Below are positions 43,103 to 51,739 of a DNA stretch of 64,000 bases, piece after piece. Both the position numbers and the translations under genes were made by a program. The stretch spans positions 1,488,001 through 1,552,000 of the forward strand of contig NZ_CP069620.1 in NCBI RefSeq assembly GCF_026109735.1, read 5' to 3'. A model generated the notes under the pieces. That model did not search any database. It worked only from the letters and a program-made list of their open reading frames with translations, and was not told where the DNA came from. This stretch comes from Salinimicrobium tongyeongense. GTDB taxonomy: Bacteria; Bacteroidota; Bacteroidia; Flavobacteriales; Flavobacteriaceae. Within the stretch, counting starts at the first letter, position 1; each line of letters begins with the position of its first letter.

Positions 43103-45391
43103 ATGAAAACTTTTATTTCATTCATGATTTTCCTGGCAGGCTGGAATATTTACAGTCAGACTGCCGAGATCTCGGGACGTGTCACCCATAAAGGAGAGCC
43201 TGTACCCCTGGTTAATGTCTATCTTGAAAACTCTGTAATTGGCAGTACCACCAACAACAAGGGGGAATTTGTAATTAAAGCTCCCCTGGGTCACCACGAG
43301 ATTATCTTACAGGCCATAGGTTTTAAAAGCATCAAAGAACATCTTGATGTGCTCAATTCTGAACCTCAAATGTTGGATTTTTCCCTGCAGGAAGATGTCA
43401 CCGGCCTCGACCAGGTAGTGATCTCTGCCAGCCGCAGCGGGCAGCTTAGACATACTGCACCCGTCATCGTCTCTGTAACTTCTGAAAAAGAATTTAAGGC
43501 CACCCAGGCTATCAGCCTTGGTGACGGACTCACTTTTCAGCCGGGTCTAAGAATGGAGACCAATTGCCAGAACTGCGGTTTTTCACAGGTGCGAATGAAC
43601 GGCCTTGACGGGGCATATTCGCAGATCCTCATTGACAGCCGCCCGGTCTTTAGTGCGCTTAACGGCGTTTACGGCCTCGAACAAATCCCGGCCAATGCAA
43701 TTGAAAGAATTGAAGTGGTGCGCGGCGGAGGCTCGGCGCTTTACGGCTCAAATGCCATTGCCGGCACCATAAATATAATCACTAAAGTTCCTGCGGAAAA
43801 CTACTACGAAATTGCCGGAAACCTGGCGGCCATTAACGGCGAAGCCGGTGACAGGGCTGTTACCATGAATACTACCGTTCTTTCCGAAAATTACAGGGCC
43901 GGACTCAATGCCTACGGAATGTTTAGAAACCGAAATCCTTATGACCACAATGATGACGGCTTTACCGAACTTACTGCCGTCGAGAATAAAACCTTCGGAT
44001 TTAAGTCATTTTACAAACCTAATGACCACAGCCAGTTAAGTCTTGATTTTCATACCATTCACGAATTCCGGCGCGGTGGGAACAATTTGCACCTTCAGCC
44101 TTTTGAAGCCGATATTACCGAGCAGATTACAAGTAACGTGTTTGGAGGAGGGCTTACTTATGAAGGCTCCTCCAAAAACAGGGATATTAAATATTCTGTT
44201 TACGCCACTGCCCAGCTTTCCAAAAATGACAATTTCTATGGTGGCCAGGGAAAAACTTATGAAGAAAGCCTGCGGGGCTACGGCAACTCCATAGACAACA
44301 CTTACCTGCTGGGTACACAATTTTCCCTTGATCAGGAAAATTTTCTTGGTGCCCCTGCCACCTTTACGGCAGGAACCGAATTTAAGAACAACCTAATGAG
44401 AGACCGCAAGCCCGGCTACAATGCGCATATCGACCAAAACCTGAACATTCTTGGGATCTACGCACAACAGGAATGGCAGGCAACCAGCAAACTTAAAATC
44501 TTGGGCGGCCTGCGAGCCGATTTCCACAATGCAGCCGAAGAAAATGTGGTGTTAAACCCACGAATAAATTTATTGTTTTCTGAAAGTGAACATTTGCAAT
44601 TCAGGGCCAGCTATGCCAAAGGTTTTAGGGCGCCTCAGGTTTTTACTGAAGACATTCACGCCAGGATCGCTGCAGGAGAGGTGAGCCTGGTTACCTTCGC
44701 CGATGATCTTCAGTCAGAGGCCTCACACAGTTTTCTGGCTTCCGCAGAATGGAACCAAACCACCTTAGATGATAATTACAGGCTCACGCTCGAAGCTTTT
44801 TACACCCGGCTGCAAAACCCTTTTATCCTGGAGCGCATTTCTGAAACCACTTTCGAAAAAAGCAACGGCGAAGGGGCCAATGTTTACGGACTAAATCTTG
44901 ATGTGGTTGTGGCTCCAAATGAAGACTGGATCCTGCAAATGGGAGGCACGTTTCAAAGATCCAAATACGATTATCCTGTCCGGTTTAGTGATGATCCTTC
45001 TGCACCTCTCAAAAATGCCAGAAATTTCTTTAAATCTCCTGATCTCTACGGAAATTTCATTCTTACGTATGCACCCGCAAAGCAGTGGCAAAACAATATT
45101 TCAGGCGTTTACACCGGCAGTATGTACGTGCCTCACCTGGCAGGTTATATCGCAAATGACCGCCTTGAAAAAACTGAAGGCTTTATTGAAATCAATCTTA
45201 AAACAGCTTACCTCTTCGAAATTTCCGAAGAATTTCAGCTTGAAGTAAATGCAGGGCTTCAGAACATATTTAATGAGTACCAGCAGGATTTTGACCAGGG
45301 CATTGAGCAAGATGCAAATTACGTCTACGGCCCCACCCGCCCCAGAACGATTTTTGTAGGATTAAAAATAGGGAACACGCTGCTTCAGTAA
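43103..45391 (+). CDS. TonB-dependent receptor, probably for a metal or metal chelate
   Basis: 762 residues: signal peptide (SFMIFLAGWNIYSQ), CarboxypepD_reg-like domain (ISGRVTHKGEPVPLVNVYLE), plug (about 115-230: LQEDVTGLDQVVISASRSG, SALYGSNAIAGTINIITK) and a 22-strand barrel ending in the aromatic FVGLKIGNTLLQ. The plug has METNCQNCGFSQVRMNGLDG with a CxxC, and the length is like FepA/BtuB receptors, shorter than SusC. Its promoter shares the DtxR/MntR operator, so regulation by Mn or Fe is likely. Substrate is inferred from this context only. Confidence 0.9.
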   Translation: MKTFISFMIFLAGWNIYSQTAEISGRVTHKGEPVPLVNVYLENSVIGSTTNNKGEFVIKAPLGHHEIILQAIGFKSIKEHLDVLNSEPQMLDFSLQEDVTGLDQVVISASRSGQLRHTAPVIVSVTSEKEFKATQAISLGDGLTFQPGLRMETNCQNCGFSQVRMNGLDGAYSQILIDSRPVFSALNGVYGLEQIPANAIERIEVVRGGGSALYGSNAIAGTINIITKVPAENYYEIAGNLAAINGEAGDRAVTMNTTVLSENYRAGLNAYGMFRNRNPYDHNDDGFTELTAVENKTFGFKSFYKPNDHSQLSLDFHTIHEFRRGGNNLHLQPFEADITEQITSNVFGGGLTYEGSSKNRDIKYSVYATAQLSKNDNFYGGQGKTYEESLRGYGNSIDNTYLLGTQFSLDQENFLGAPATFTAGTEFKNNLMRDRKPGYNAHIDQNLNILGIYAQQEWQATSKLKILGGLRADFHNAAEENVVLNPRINLLFSESEHLQFRASYAKGFRAPQVFTEDIHARIAAGEVSLVTFADDLQSEASHSFLASAEWNQTTLDDNYRLTLEAFYTRLQNPFILERISETTFEKSNGEGANVYGLNLDVVVAPNEDWILQMGGTFQRSKYDYPVRFSDDPSAPLKNARNFFKSPDLYGNFILTYAPAKQWQNNISGVYTGSMYVPHLAGYIANDRLEKTEGFIEINLKTAYLFEISEEFQLEVNAGLQNIFNEYQQDFDQGIEQDANYVYGPTRPRTIFVGLKIGNTLLQ

Positions 45392-45394
45392 GTA

Positions 45395-46120
45395 TTAAAA
45401 ACCTCGTTCCTTCTGTATCTGCTCATAAGCTTCCTGCACCCTGCGGAATTTTTCTTCGGCGCCCTTGATGTAGGCTTCATCCATATGCTGGATCTTGTCG
45501 GGGTGGTATTTTTTGGCCATTGTTCTAAAGGCCTTTTTCACCTCGGCATTGGTGGCCGATTTATCGATCTCCAGGATTTTGTAAGCATTATCGGTAGTTT
45601 TGAAGAACATGGCGTAAAGGCTCTCAAAGTCTTTCGCCCCGATTCTTAAATGCCCGGCAATCTGCCTGATTTTTCCGGCTTCGGCCTGGCTCACGTTACC
45701 ATCGGCGTTGGCAATGCTGAACAAAAAGTGAACTATTTGTAAACGCGCGGCATACTGGGTGCGGGCTGCTAAAAATGCAGAAATGCGCCTTTCGTCAAGT
45801 TGCCGGTCTTTTACCACCTCATTAAAAGTGCGAAAAACAGCATTTGCACGATCTTTTCCGTAGGCCTGCACAAAATAATTGCGCACGTAATCCATCTCTT
45901 TCTGGCTCACCTGCCCATCAGCCTTGATTACAATAGCCGAGAGGGTCAAGAGATGAAGTTCAAAATCTCCGGGGGTCACCCGTTCCTCTTCATTCGAAAT
46001 TGTGAATCCGCCTTTGCGGTTGGTAAGAGCATCTATAAGGCTTCCTATAATAAATCCGAGGATGGCTCCCCGAATCCCATAAAACATAAAACCGACAAAA
46101 GCGGCAAACCATTTGATCAT
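45395..46120 (-). CDS. TerB and DnaJ domain protein (DjlA-like)
   Basis: 241 residues from the ATG at 46120. An N-terminal membrane hairpin (WFAAFVGFMFYGIRGAILGFIIGSLIDAL) precedes a TerB-like helical domain (about 45-155: LSAIVIKADGQVSQKEMDYV, FSIANADGNVSQAEAGKI) and a C-terminal J domain with the HPD motif (AYKILEIDKSATNAEVKKAF, KKYHPDKIQ). DjlA-like proteins stimulate DnaK at the inner membrane. A longer frame opening at 46150 is rejected because a -7 box (46139-46146) lies inside that extension. Confidence 0.88.
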   Translation of the reverse strand: MIKWFAAFVGFMFYGIRGAILGFIIGSLIDALTNRKGGFTISNEEERVTPGDFELHLLTLSAIVIKADGQVSQKEMDYVRNYFVQAYGKDRANAVFRTFNEVVKDRQLDERRISAFLAARTQYAARLQIVHFLFSIANADGNVSQAEAGKIRQIAGHLRIGAKDFESLYAMFFKTTDNAYKILEIDKSATNAEVKKAFRTMAKKYHPDKIQHMDEAYIKGAEEKFRRVQEAYEQIQKERGF

Positions 46121-46138
46121 TAGGGTACTTTTGGGCTG

Positions 46139-46146
46139 CAAAGATA
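46139..46146 (-). promoter_or_regulatory. -7 box TATCTTTG of the TerB/DnaJ gene
   Basis: Matches TAnnTTTG on the minus strand and decides the start of the downstream gene. Confidence 0.55.
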
Positions 46147-46228
46147 GCATTTTACAACTTCTTTCTTTTTACCAGAGCAGCCTGCGAGGCTTTAACTTTA
46201 CAAAATTTATGCTCTTAGTTTTATTTGG

Positions 46229-46236
46229 TATCTTTG
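46229..46236 (+). promoter_or_regulatory. -7 box TATCTTTG of the bacilliredoxin gene
   Basis: Matches TAnnTTTG, 32 bp before the ATG at 46269. Confidence 0.55.
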
Positions 46237-46268
46237 TATCTTTAGTTTTAACGAAAAAAAATTGATAT

Positions 46269-46679
46269 ATGTATCCACCGGAATTAGTGAAGCCAATGCG
46301 AGAGGACCTTACCAGCATTGGGTTTGAAGAATTACATTCAGAAGAGCAGGTTGATGAGGCAATTGCCAGAAAAGGAACTACCCTGGTGGTGGTGAATTCT
46401 GTTTGCGGTTGCGCGGCTGCAAATGCACGCCCTGCCGCCAGAATAAGCCTGCAAAACAGCAAACGCCCAGATCATTTAGTGACCGTTTTTGCCGGGGTAG
46501 ATCGTGAAGCTACAGAAAAAGCCCGCGATTACATGGTACCGTTCCCTCCATCTTCGCCTTCTATGGCTCTATTTAGAGATGGCGAATTGGTGCACATGCT
46601 CGAAAGACATCACATTGAAGGCCGTCCTGCCGAAATTATTGCTGATAATCTTACTGAAGCTTATAACGAATTCTGCTAA
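46269..46679 (+). CDS. brxB: BrxA/BrxB family bacilliredoxin
   Basis: 136 residues of the YphP/YqiW family, with the active-site motif SVCGCAAANARPA (Cys46-Gly-Cys48), the start MYPPELVKPMREDLTSIGF and the late FPPSSPSMALFRDGELVHMLERH. In Firmicutes these proteins remove bacillithiol from protein thiols; Bacteroidota members are conserved and probably have a similar thiol-disulfide role. Single gene with its own promoter and terminator. Confidence 0.93.
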   Translation: MYPPELVKPMREDLTSIGFEELHSEEQVDEAIARKGTTLVVVNSVCGCAAANARPAARISLQNSKRPDHLVTVFAGVDREATEKARDYMVPFPPSSPSMALFRDGELVHMLERHHIEGRPAEIIADNLTEAYNEFC

Positions 46680-46704
46680 GAATTATAAGCAACTGAAATT
46701 AAAA

Positions 46705-46738
46705 CCTGTCGAAAATGACATTTTTGACAGGTTTTTTT
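46705..46738 (+). terminator. intrinsic terminator formed by the dispersed palindrome
   Basis: CCTGTC (46705-46710) and GACAGG (46726-46731) flank the exact core AAAATGACATTTT (46712-46724), and seven Ts follow. This copy has all the features of a rho-independent terminator, 25 bp after the bacilliredoxin stop. Confidence 0.85.
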
Positions 46739-46832
46739 GTGCCATTCCCTGAAATAATCCACCCTGCTGAAATTCTGTTTTGCACGACAGCAATTAAATG
46801 CAGAAATTGCAGCCTTTTGCAAGCAAGTAAAA

Positions 46833-47573
46833 ATGAAAACCTTCAAAAAGATCCTTTCTTACCCGCTTTCGGTAGTATTTTACATCTTCTTTTTTATCAA
46901 CCTGCTGGTTTTCCACCCCATACAGTGGCTGTGTTTTAACCTGGGAGGCTATCAGCCCCACAAAAAGAGCGTTGACGTCTTCAATTTCTTCCTGCTGCGC
47001 TGCCTTAATCTTCTCGGCACCCGCTTCAGTATAGAGAATGAATATAATCTGCCTACAGACAGGCCCTGCATCTTTGTGGCCAATCACCAGGGTATGTACG
47101 ATATTCCGCCCATTATATGGCATTTTAGAGAACATCATCCAAAATTTGTGAGCAAGAAAGAACTGGGCAGGGGAATCCCTAGTATTTCCTACAACCTGCG
47201 TCACGGCGGAAACCTTCTCATTGACCGCAAGAATGGCCGCGAGGCTTTGGTGAAAATGAGCAAATTTGCCGATTACCTCAACCAGAATAACAGATCGGCA
47301 GTTATTTTTCCTGAAGGAACCCGCAGCCGCACCGGGGCTCCCAAAAAGTTTGCAGTGCAGGGCTTGCAGCTGCTCATCAAGAAGATGCCTGAAGCCGTTA
47401 TTGTGCCCATTACCATCAACAACAGCTGGAAATTGTTTCGCTACGGAAGTTTTCCCATGGGCATTGGCGTACACCTTATGCTGAAAGTTCACGAACCGGT
47501 CTCAGCTAAATCTGACACTCCCGATGCACTCGTAGCCCAGGTGGAACGCAGCATTACCGCCGACATCATCTAA
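46833..47573 (+). CDS. plsC: 1-acyl-sn-glycerol-3-phosphate acyltransferase
   Basis: 246 residues with an N-terminal membrane segment (LSYPLSVVFYIFFFINLLVF) and the PlsC acyltransferase motifs NHQGMYD (NHxxxxD), RHGGNLLIDRKNG, FPEGTRSRTG and VVPITINNSWK (VxPVxI-like). It adds the second acyl chain of phosphatidate at the inner membrane. The next gene begins 20 bp after its stop, and a degenerate palindrome spans that gap. Confidence 0.93.
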   Translation: MKTFKKILSYPLSVVFYIFFFINLLVFHPIQWLCFNLGGYQPHKKSVDVFNFFLLRCLNLLGTRFSIENEYNLPTDRPCIFVANHQGMYDIPPIIWHFREHHPKFVSKKELGRGIPSISYNLRHGGNLLIDRKNGREALVKMSKFADYLNQNNRSAVIFPEGTRSRTGAPKKFAVQGLQLLIKKMPEAVIVPITINNSWKLFRYGSFPMGIGVHLMLKVHEPVSAKSDTPDALVAQVERSITADII

Positions 47574-47593
47574 AAATACCATTTTTGACACCT
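47573..47593. repeat. dispersed palindrome, degenerate copy
   Basis: AAAATACCATTTT followed by TGACACC; one core mismatch. It fills the gap between plsC and the HD gene and ends right before the ATG. Confidence 0.5.
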
Positions 47594-48262
47594 ATGGAAA
47601 AAGACCAGATCATTGCCCGTACTGTTGATTTTGTTAAGGAAAAATTGAAAAATGCTGAAGGCGGCCACGACTGGTTCCATATTGAACGGGTATTCAAAAA
47701 TGCCAGAATTATTGCCGCTTCCGAAGAAGTAGATGGGTTTATCGTAGCCCTTGGAGCCTTACTTCACGATATTGCCGATTCTAAATTCCACAACGGTGAT
47801 GAAACTATAGGCCCCAAAATAGCGAGGCAGTTTCTACAGGAACAACAAGTGCCCGAAGATGCTATTCTTCATGTAGAGAATATCATTAAATGGATCTCCT
47901 TTAAAGGAGGAAATGAGGCTCAGGAATTTAGCTCCCCCGAACTTGATGTAGTACAGGATGCCGATCGCCTTGACGCTCTTGGTGCCATAGGAATTGCCCG
48001 CACCTTTAACTACGGTGGCCACAAGGGCCGGCCCATCTTTGATCCGGATATAAAACCGAACCTCAATATGACCAAAGAGGAATATAAAGCTTCTTCAGCC
48101 CCCACAATAAACCATTTTTACGAAAAACTTCTCCTGCTTAAAGACAGGATGAACACGAATACGGGGAAAAAATTAGCCCAGGAACGTCATGATTTCATGG
48201 TTGGGTTTCTTGAACAGTTCTATAAAGAATGGGGACTAGCCTCTCAAAAATGGCATTTTTAG
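47594..48262 (+). CDS. HD-domain phosphohydrolase, YedJ-like
   Basis: 222 residues from the ATG at 47594 (a TTG three codons earlier lies in the repeat). HD motifs: GGHDWFHIERVFKNA, ALLHDIADSKFHNGDE and VQDADRLDALGAIGIARTF, typical of the YedJ/YpgQ group, which hydrolyse nucleotides or other phosphate esters. Its last five codons, QKWHF, and stop are made of the dispersed palindrome, and the gene overlaps the convergent radical SAM gene by 4 bp. Confidence 0.88.
   Translation: MEKDQIIARTVDFVKEKLKNAEGGHDWFHIERVFKNARIIAASEEVDGFIVALGALLHDIADSKFHNGDETIGPKIARQFLQEQQVPEDAILHVENIIKWISFKGGNEAQEFSSPELDVVQDADRLDALGAIGIARTFNYGGHKGRPIFDPDIKPNLNMTKEEYKASSAPTINHFYEKLLLLKDRMNTNTGKKLAQERHDFMVGFLEQFYKEWGLASQKWHF
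48247..48259. repeat. dispersed palindrome, exact core at gene ends
   Basis: AAAATGGCATTTT spans the end of the HD gene and touches the stop of the convergent radical SAM gene. Confidence 0.75.
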
Positions 48263-49332
48263 AACAGCTTCATCTGGCCATCTTTATACTGCTCGTGCAA
48301 ATCGCAATTTAAAACGGGGCGCTCCCTGTCTTTAAGATAAAGCTTCCGGGCAATGGCAAATTGCTGTGCCACCTGGTCGGCGATGTTGCCATCGCCCTTC
48401 ATTCGGGTTCCAAAGCGGCTGTCGTTGAGGCTTCCGCCGTGGCATTCGGCGATTTGATGCAGCACTTTATCTGCCTTTCCCGGCATGGCTTTTCGTATCC
48501 ATGAAGCAAAGATCTCACCAATGGCCCCGTTAAGCCTCACCACGGTATAACCCACGCCACAGGCACCCCTTTCTGAAATTTCTTTCACCAGCGGCAGGAT
48601 CTCGTGGCTGTTAATTGAGGGAATAATGGGCGCCATCATCACATTCACCGGAATTCCTTTGCTACTGAGCAACTCCAGGGTTTGCAGGCGCTTTTTGATG
48701 CTGGCCGTGCGAGGTTCCAGGAGTTGCCGGTTTTTTTCTTCAAGGGAAGTAATGGAAAGATTCACCCGTACCAGATTGTCTTTTGCCAGTTCCTGAAGAA
48801 TATCCAAATCCCTTTGAATAAGGGCATTTTTGGTAATTATCCCAACGGGATGCCTGTATTTTAAAAAGATTTGAAGTAACTGCCGGGTGATCTCGAGTTT
48901 ACGCTCTACCGGCTGGTAACAATCTGTATTTCCCGAAAGCACGATGGGAGCTGCTTTCCAGCTCTTGCTGCGCAGTTTGGCTTCCAGCAGCTGCGGGGCA
49001 TTGCGTTTCACCAGGATCTTCTGTTCAAAATCAAGCCCCGGCCCAAACCCCCAATACTCATGAGAATTGCGGGCATAGCAGTACACACAGCCGTGTTCGC
49101 AGCCCTGGTATGGGTTTAGAGAAAATTCCATCCCCACATCGGGGCTGGTAACTTTGTTGACTATAGTTTTTGGAAAGGTATCGAGAAAAGCCGTTTTTGA
49201 AGGCGCAGCCTCCTCTCCTTCGGCAGCACAATAGTTCAGGAAATCATCCCTCATCTGGTAAGATAAGGCGTCAAATCTGTTCTTTACCTGCTCCTGCGCT
49301 CCCCTTCCTTTGATAAAATCGTTCCCTCGCAT
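48259..49332 (-). CDS. PA0069 family radical SAM protein
   Basis: 357 residues from the ATG at 49332; an in-frame TTG nine bases earlier overlaps a -7 box (49339-49346) and is rejected. The iron-sulfur cluster motif is GCEHGCVYCYARNSHEYWG, with the spacing CxxxCxxC, and further motifs are VLSGNTDCYQPVE, GIITKNALIQRD and MMAPIIPSINSHE. Related to spore-photoproduct-lyase-like enzymes (Rv2578c/PA0069 group); the reaction is unknown. The gene follows the enoyl-CoA hydratase on the same strand but has its own promoter. Confidence 0.9.
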   Translation of the reverse strand: MRGNDFIKGRGAQEQVKNRFDALSYQMRDDFLNYCAAEGEEAAPSKTAFLDTFPKTIVNKVTSPDVGMEFSLNPYQGCEHGCVYCYARNSHEYWGFGPGLDFEQKILVKRNAPQLLEAKLRSKSWKAAPIVLSGNTDCYQPVERKLEITRQLLQIFLKYRHPVGIITKNALIQRDLDILQELAKDNLVRVNLSITSLEEKNRQLLEPRTASIKKRLQTLELLSSKGIPVNVMMAPIIPSINSHEILPLVKEISERGACGVGYTVVRLNGAIGEIFASWIRKAMPGKADKVLHQIAECHGGSLNDSRFGTRMKGDGNIADQVAQQFAIARKLYLKDRERPVLNCDLHEQYKDGQMKLF

Positions 49333-49338
49333 AAGGGA

Positions 49339-49346
49339 CAAAAATA
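49339..49346 (-). promoter_or_regulatory. -7 box TATTTTTG of the radical SAM gene
   Basis: Matches TAnnTTTG; only 6 bp separate it from the ATG, implying a nearly leaderless message. Confidence 0.5.
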
Positions 49347-49456
49347 GGATTTTTTCCTAATAATAGGATAAAATCCAAAGTTAATTAAAACAAAAAAGCT
49401 CCGGATGACGCCCAAAGCCTTTTCTCAAATCTCATATCTAAAATCTGATATCTAAA

Positions 49457-50239
49457 CTATTTTCCGGGAAAACTGGCTTTTCTTTTATTTAAAAATGCTG
49501 AAGTTCCTTCCTTGAAATCTTCGGTTCCAAAAGAGCTTCCGAAGGCATCAATTTCAACTTCAAATCCGTTGACCCCCACTTCATAATTAGCATTTACAGC
49601 CCGTATAGCAGCCGAAATTGCCACCATGGAATTGTTCATGATCTTTCCTGCAATTTTTTCAGCAAGCGGAATAAGATCTTCGGGCGCGGTAACATGGTTT
49701 ACAAGCTGGTAATCGAGTGCCTGTTGCGCATCTATCATCCCTGCGGTCATAATCATTTCCATCGCGCGGCCTTTGCCCACCAGCTGTGGTAATCTTTGCG
49801 TACCTCCATAGCCGGGAATCACCCCCAAAGAAACTTCGGGCAAGCCCATTTTAGCGTTGTCGCTGGCAATCCTAAAATGTGCTGCCATGGCGAGTTCGAG
49901 GCCGCCACCCAAAGCAAAACCGTTAACGGCTGCTATGACTGGCTTCGGAAAATTGGCAACCACATCAAACAGTTTCTCCTGCCCTTCAGCCGCAAGACGC
50001 CGACCTTCTTTTTGGGAGAATTCAGCAAATTCACTAATATCGGCACCGGCAACAAAGGCTTTTTCGCCGCTTCCGGAGAGAATGATCACCTTGATGTCAT
50101 GATCTTCCCTGGCCGATTCAAAAGCCTCGTTAAGCTCCTCTATGGTCGCTTTGTTGAGGGCGTTTAACTTTTTTGGGCGGTTGATCGTGATGTAACCAAT
50201 GTTGTTGTTCTCTTCGAACAGAATATTTTCAAAATTCAT
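49457..50239 (-). CDS. enoyl-CoA hydratase/isomerase (crotonase) family
   Basis: 260 residues with a complete crotonase fold: GYITINRPKKLNALNKAT, KAFVAGADISEFAEF (oxyanion hole), AVNGFALGGGLELAMAAHFRIAS with the first catalytic Glu, and KMGLPEVSLGVIPGYGGTQRLPQLVG with the second. It hydrates enoyl-CoA in beta-oxidation or butanoyl-CoA metabolism in the cytoplasm. It starts 6 bp after the stop of the histidine kinase gene, so the two are cotranscribed. Confidence 0.92.
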   Translation of the reverse strand: MNFENILFEENNNIGYITINRPKKLNALNKATIEELNEAFESAREDHDIKVIILSGSGEKAFVAGADISEFAEFSQKEGRRLAAEGQEKLFDVVANFPKPVIAAVNGFALGGGLELAMAAHFRIASDNAKMGLPEVSLGVIPGYGGTQRLPQLVGKGRAMEMIMTAGMIDAQQALDYQLVNHVTAPEDLIPLAEKIAGKIMNNSMVAISAAIRAVNANYEVGVNGFEVEIDAFGSSFGTEDFKEGTSAFLNKRKASFPGK

Positions 50240-50245
50240 AATTAA

Positions 50246-51691
50246 CTATTTTGGAAAATGCACCTTAAAGATAGTGCCTTTATTTAATCTGGACGTAAAC
50301 TGAATGCTCCCGCCGCAACTTTCAACTATGTTTTTTACCATGGCGAGGCCAAGTCCCATTCCGCTCGATTTGGTGGTAAACTTGGGCTCAAACACCTTCT
50401 CTTTGTTCTCTTCGGAAATCCCCATGCCATTATCGGAAACTATGAGGCAGGCCCGGTCTTCTTCTTCGGTCACGGTGACCAGCACCGCCGGATTTTCCTC
50501 TTTTTCTACGGCCTGCACGGCATTTTTGACCAGGTTGGTCACCACTCTTATGAGTTGGGTCCTGTCAAATTTGGCTACTATTTCCTCTTTTTCCGAAGAA
50601 AAAAGGATGTAATCTTCATTAAAAATATCGAGTGCCAGTTTTACTATTTTTGGCACATTAAGGGTCTCATTTTGCTGCGCCGGCATCTTGGCAAAATTCG
50701 AAAAGGCCGAAGCAATTGAGCTCATGGTATCTATTTGCGTGATCAAAGTATCGCTGAACTCATCTACCTTTTGCTGCATCAGCGGATCATTGGGATCAAA
50801 TTTTCTCTGAAAGCTCTGCACGCTTAAGCGCATGGGCGTAAGCGGATTCTTGATCTCATGCGCCACCTGTTTTGCCATCTCTCGCCAGGCCTGTTCCCGC
50901 TCGCTGGTAGCCAGTTTCGCGGCACTTTCTTCCAGCTCGTCTATCATCGAATTGTAGGCCGCCACCAGCGTATAGATCTCTTCACTCACGTTGCCAATTT
51001 CAATCTTGTGGTTCTTCTTGTCGAGCCGGGTTTGATGTATCCTTTCTGAAACGGTTTTTAAACTTCGGGTGATATATTTTGACAGGAAGTAAGCCAGCAA
51101 AATGGCCAGTACCAGCATGAACAAATAGACTTCGGTGAGCTTTACGAGGAAGTTCCTGAGGTCGCGGGTTATAAAGTAATCATCTTCGAGATACGGAAGG
51201 TTGAGAATAGCCAGGGGCCTGAATTTATTGTCAGTAATATAGGTATAAGAAGACTGGAACCTTTTGTCATTTTTGACAGTCTGCCTGATGATCCTTTTTC
51301 TCGAAGAAGATTCCAGCTGTTCAAGTATGCTGTTATCAAGCCGAAGATCGGTAGTATCGGGGAAGAAAGACTGGTTTGATTTTAAGATGAGGTCTCCATC
51401 AAGGCTGTAAACGTTAATGGGCATATTATGCACCTGAGAGATCTCGTGGATCTTATCATCCTGCTTAAGAATGAGGTACACCGTCTCCTCCTTTATCTCA
51501 TAAGTGGTACTCTCCACCACAAACTTGATATGTTCCCGTATAGCCTCTTCCTTGCGTTCAAGCCTTTCCCTGTGGTAATCTTGGGCTTCCTGTTTGTACT
51601 GCAAAACCGTGATTCCTCCAATGAGTATGGATGCCAGCAGCACCAGCACGATCATGGAAAGAAATATTCGGGTTCTTAAAGAAAACTTCAA
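50246..51691 (-). CDS. membrane sensor histidine kinase (NtrY-like)
   Basis: 481 residues starting at a TTG (no ATG in frame nearby). Two membrane helices (IFLSMIVLVLLASILIGGI; VYLFMLVLAILLAYFLSKYI) enclose a periplasmic sensor region of about 140 residues. HAMP and coiled-coil segments lead to the kinase core: H box VAHEIKNPLTPMRLSVQ, N box NLVKNAVQAV, G boxes DNGMGISEENKEKVF and SSGMGLGLAMVK. It should autophosphorylate on the H-box His; no response regulator is encoded in the window. Neighbours hemJ and an enoyl-CoA hydratase give no clue to its signal. Confidence 0.92.
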   Translation of the reverse strand: MKFSLRTRIFLSMIVLVLLASILIGGITVLQYKQEAQDYHRERLERKEEAIREHIKFVVESTTYEIKEETVYLILKQDDKIHEISQVHNMPINVYSLDGDLILKSNQSFFPDTTDLRLDNSILEQLESSSRKRIIRQTVKNDKRFQSSYTYITDNKFRPLAILNLPYLEDDYFITRDLRNFLVKLTEVYLFMLVLAILLAYFLSKYITRSLKTVSERIHQTRLDKKNHKIEIGNVSEEIYTLVAAYNSMIDELEESAAKLATSEREQAWREMAKQVAHEIKNPLTPMRLSVQSFQRKFDPNDPLMQQKVDEFSDTLITQIDTMSSIASAFSNFAKMPAQQNETLNVPKIVKLALDIFNEDYILFSSEKEEIVAKFDRTQLIRVVTNLVKNAVQAVEKEENPAVLVTVTEEEDRACLIVSDNGMGISEENKEKVFEPKFTTKSSGMGLGLAMVKNIVESCGGSIQFTSRLNKGTIFKVHFPK

Positions 51692-51739
51692 ACAAGATGA
51701 TTTTAGAATGACTATTTACGCAACAATAATTGAACCGTT

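Noticed and set aside
46794-47492. 232-residue reading frame opposite plsC
   Set aside because: Antisense to plsC and without family features.
50518-50536. GGCATTTTTGACC resembling half of the palindrome
   Set aside because: It encodes the conserved kinase N box (LVKNAV), and the left half is missing.
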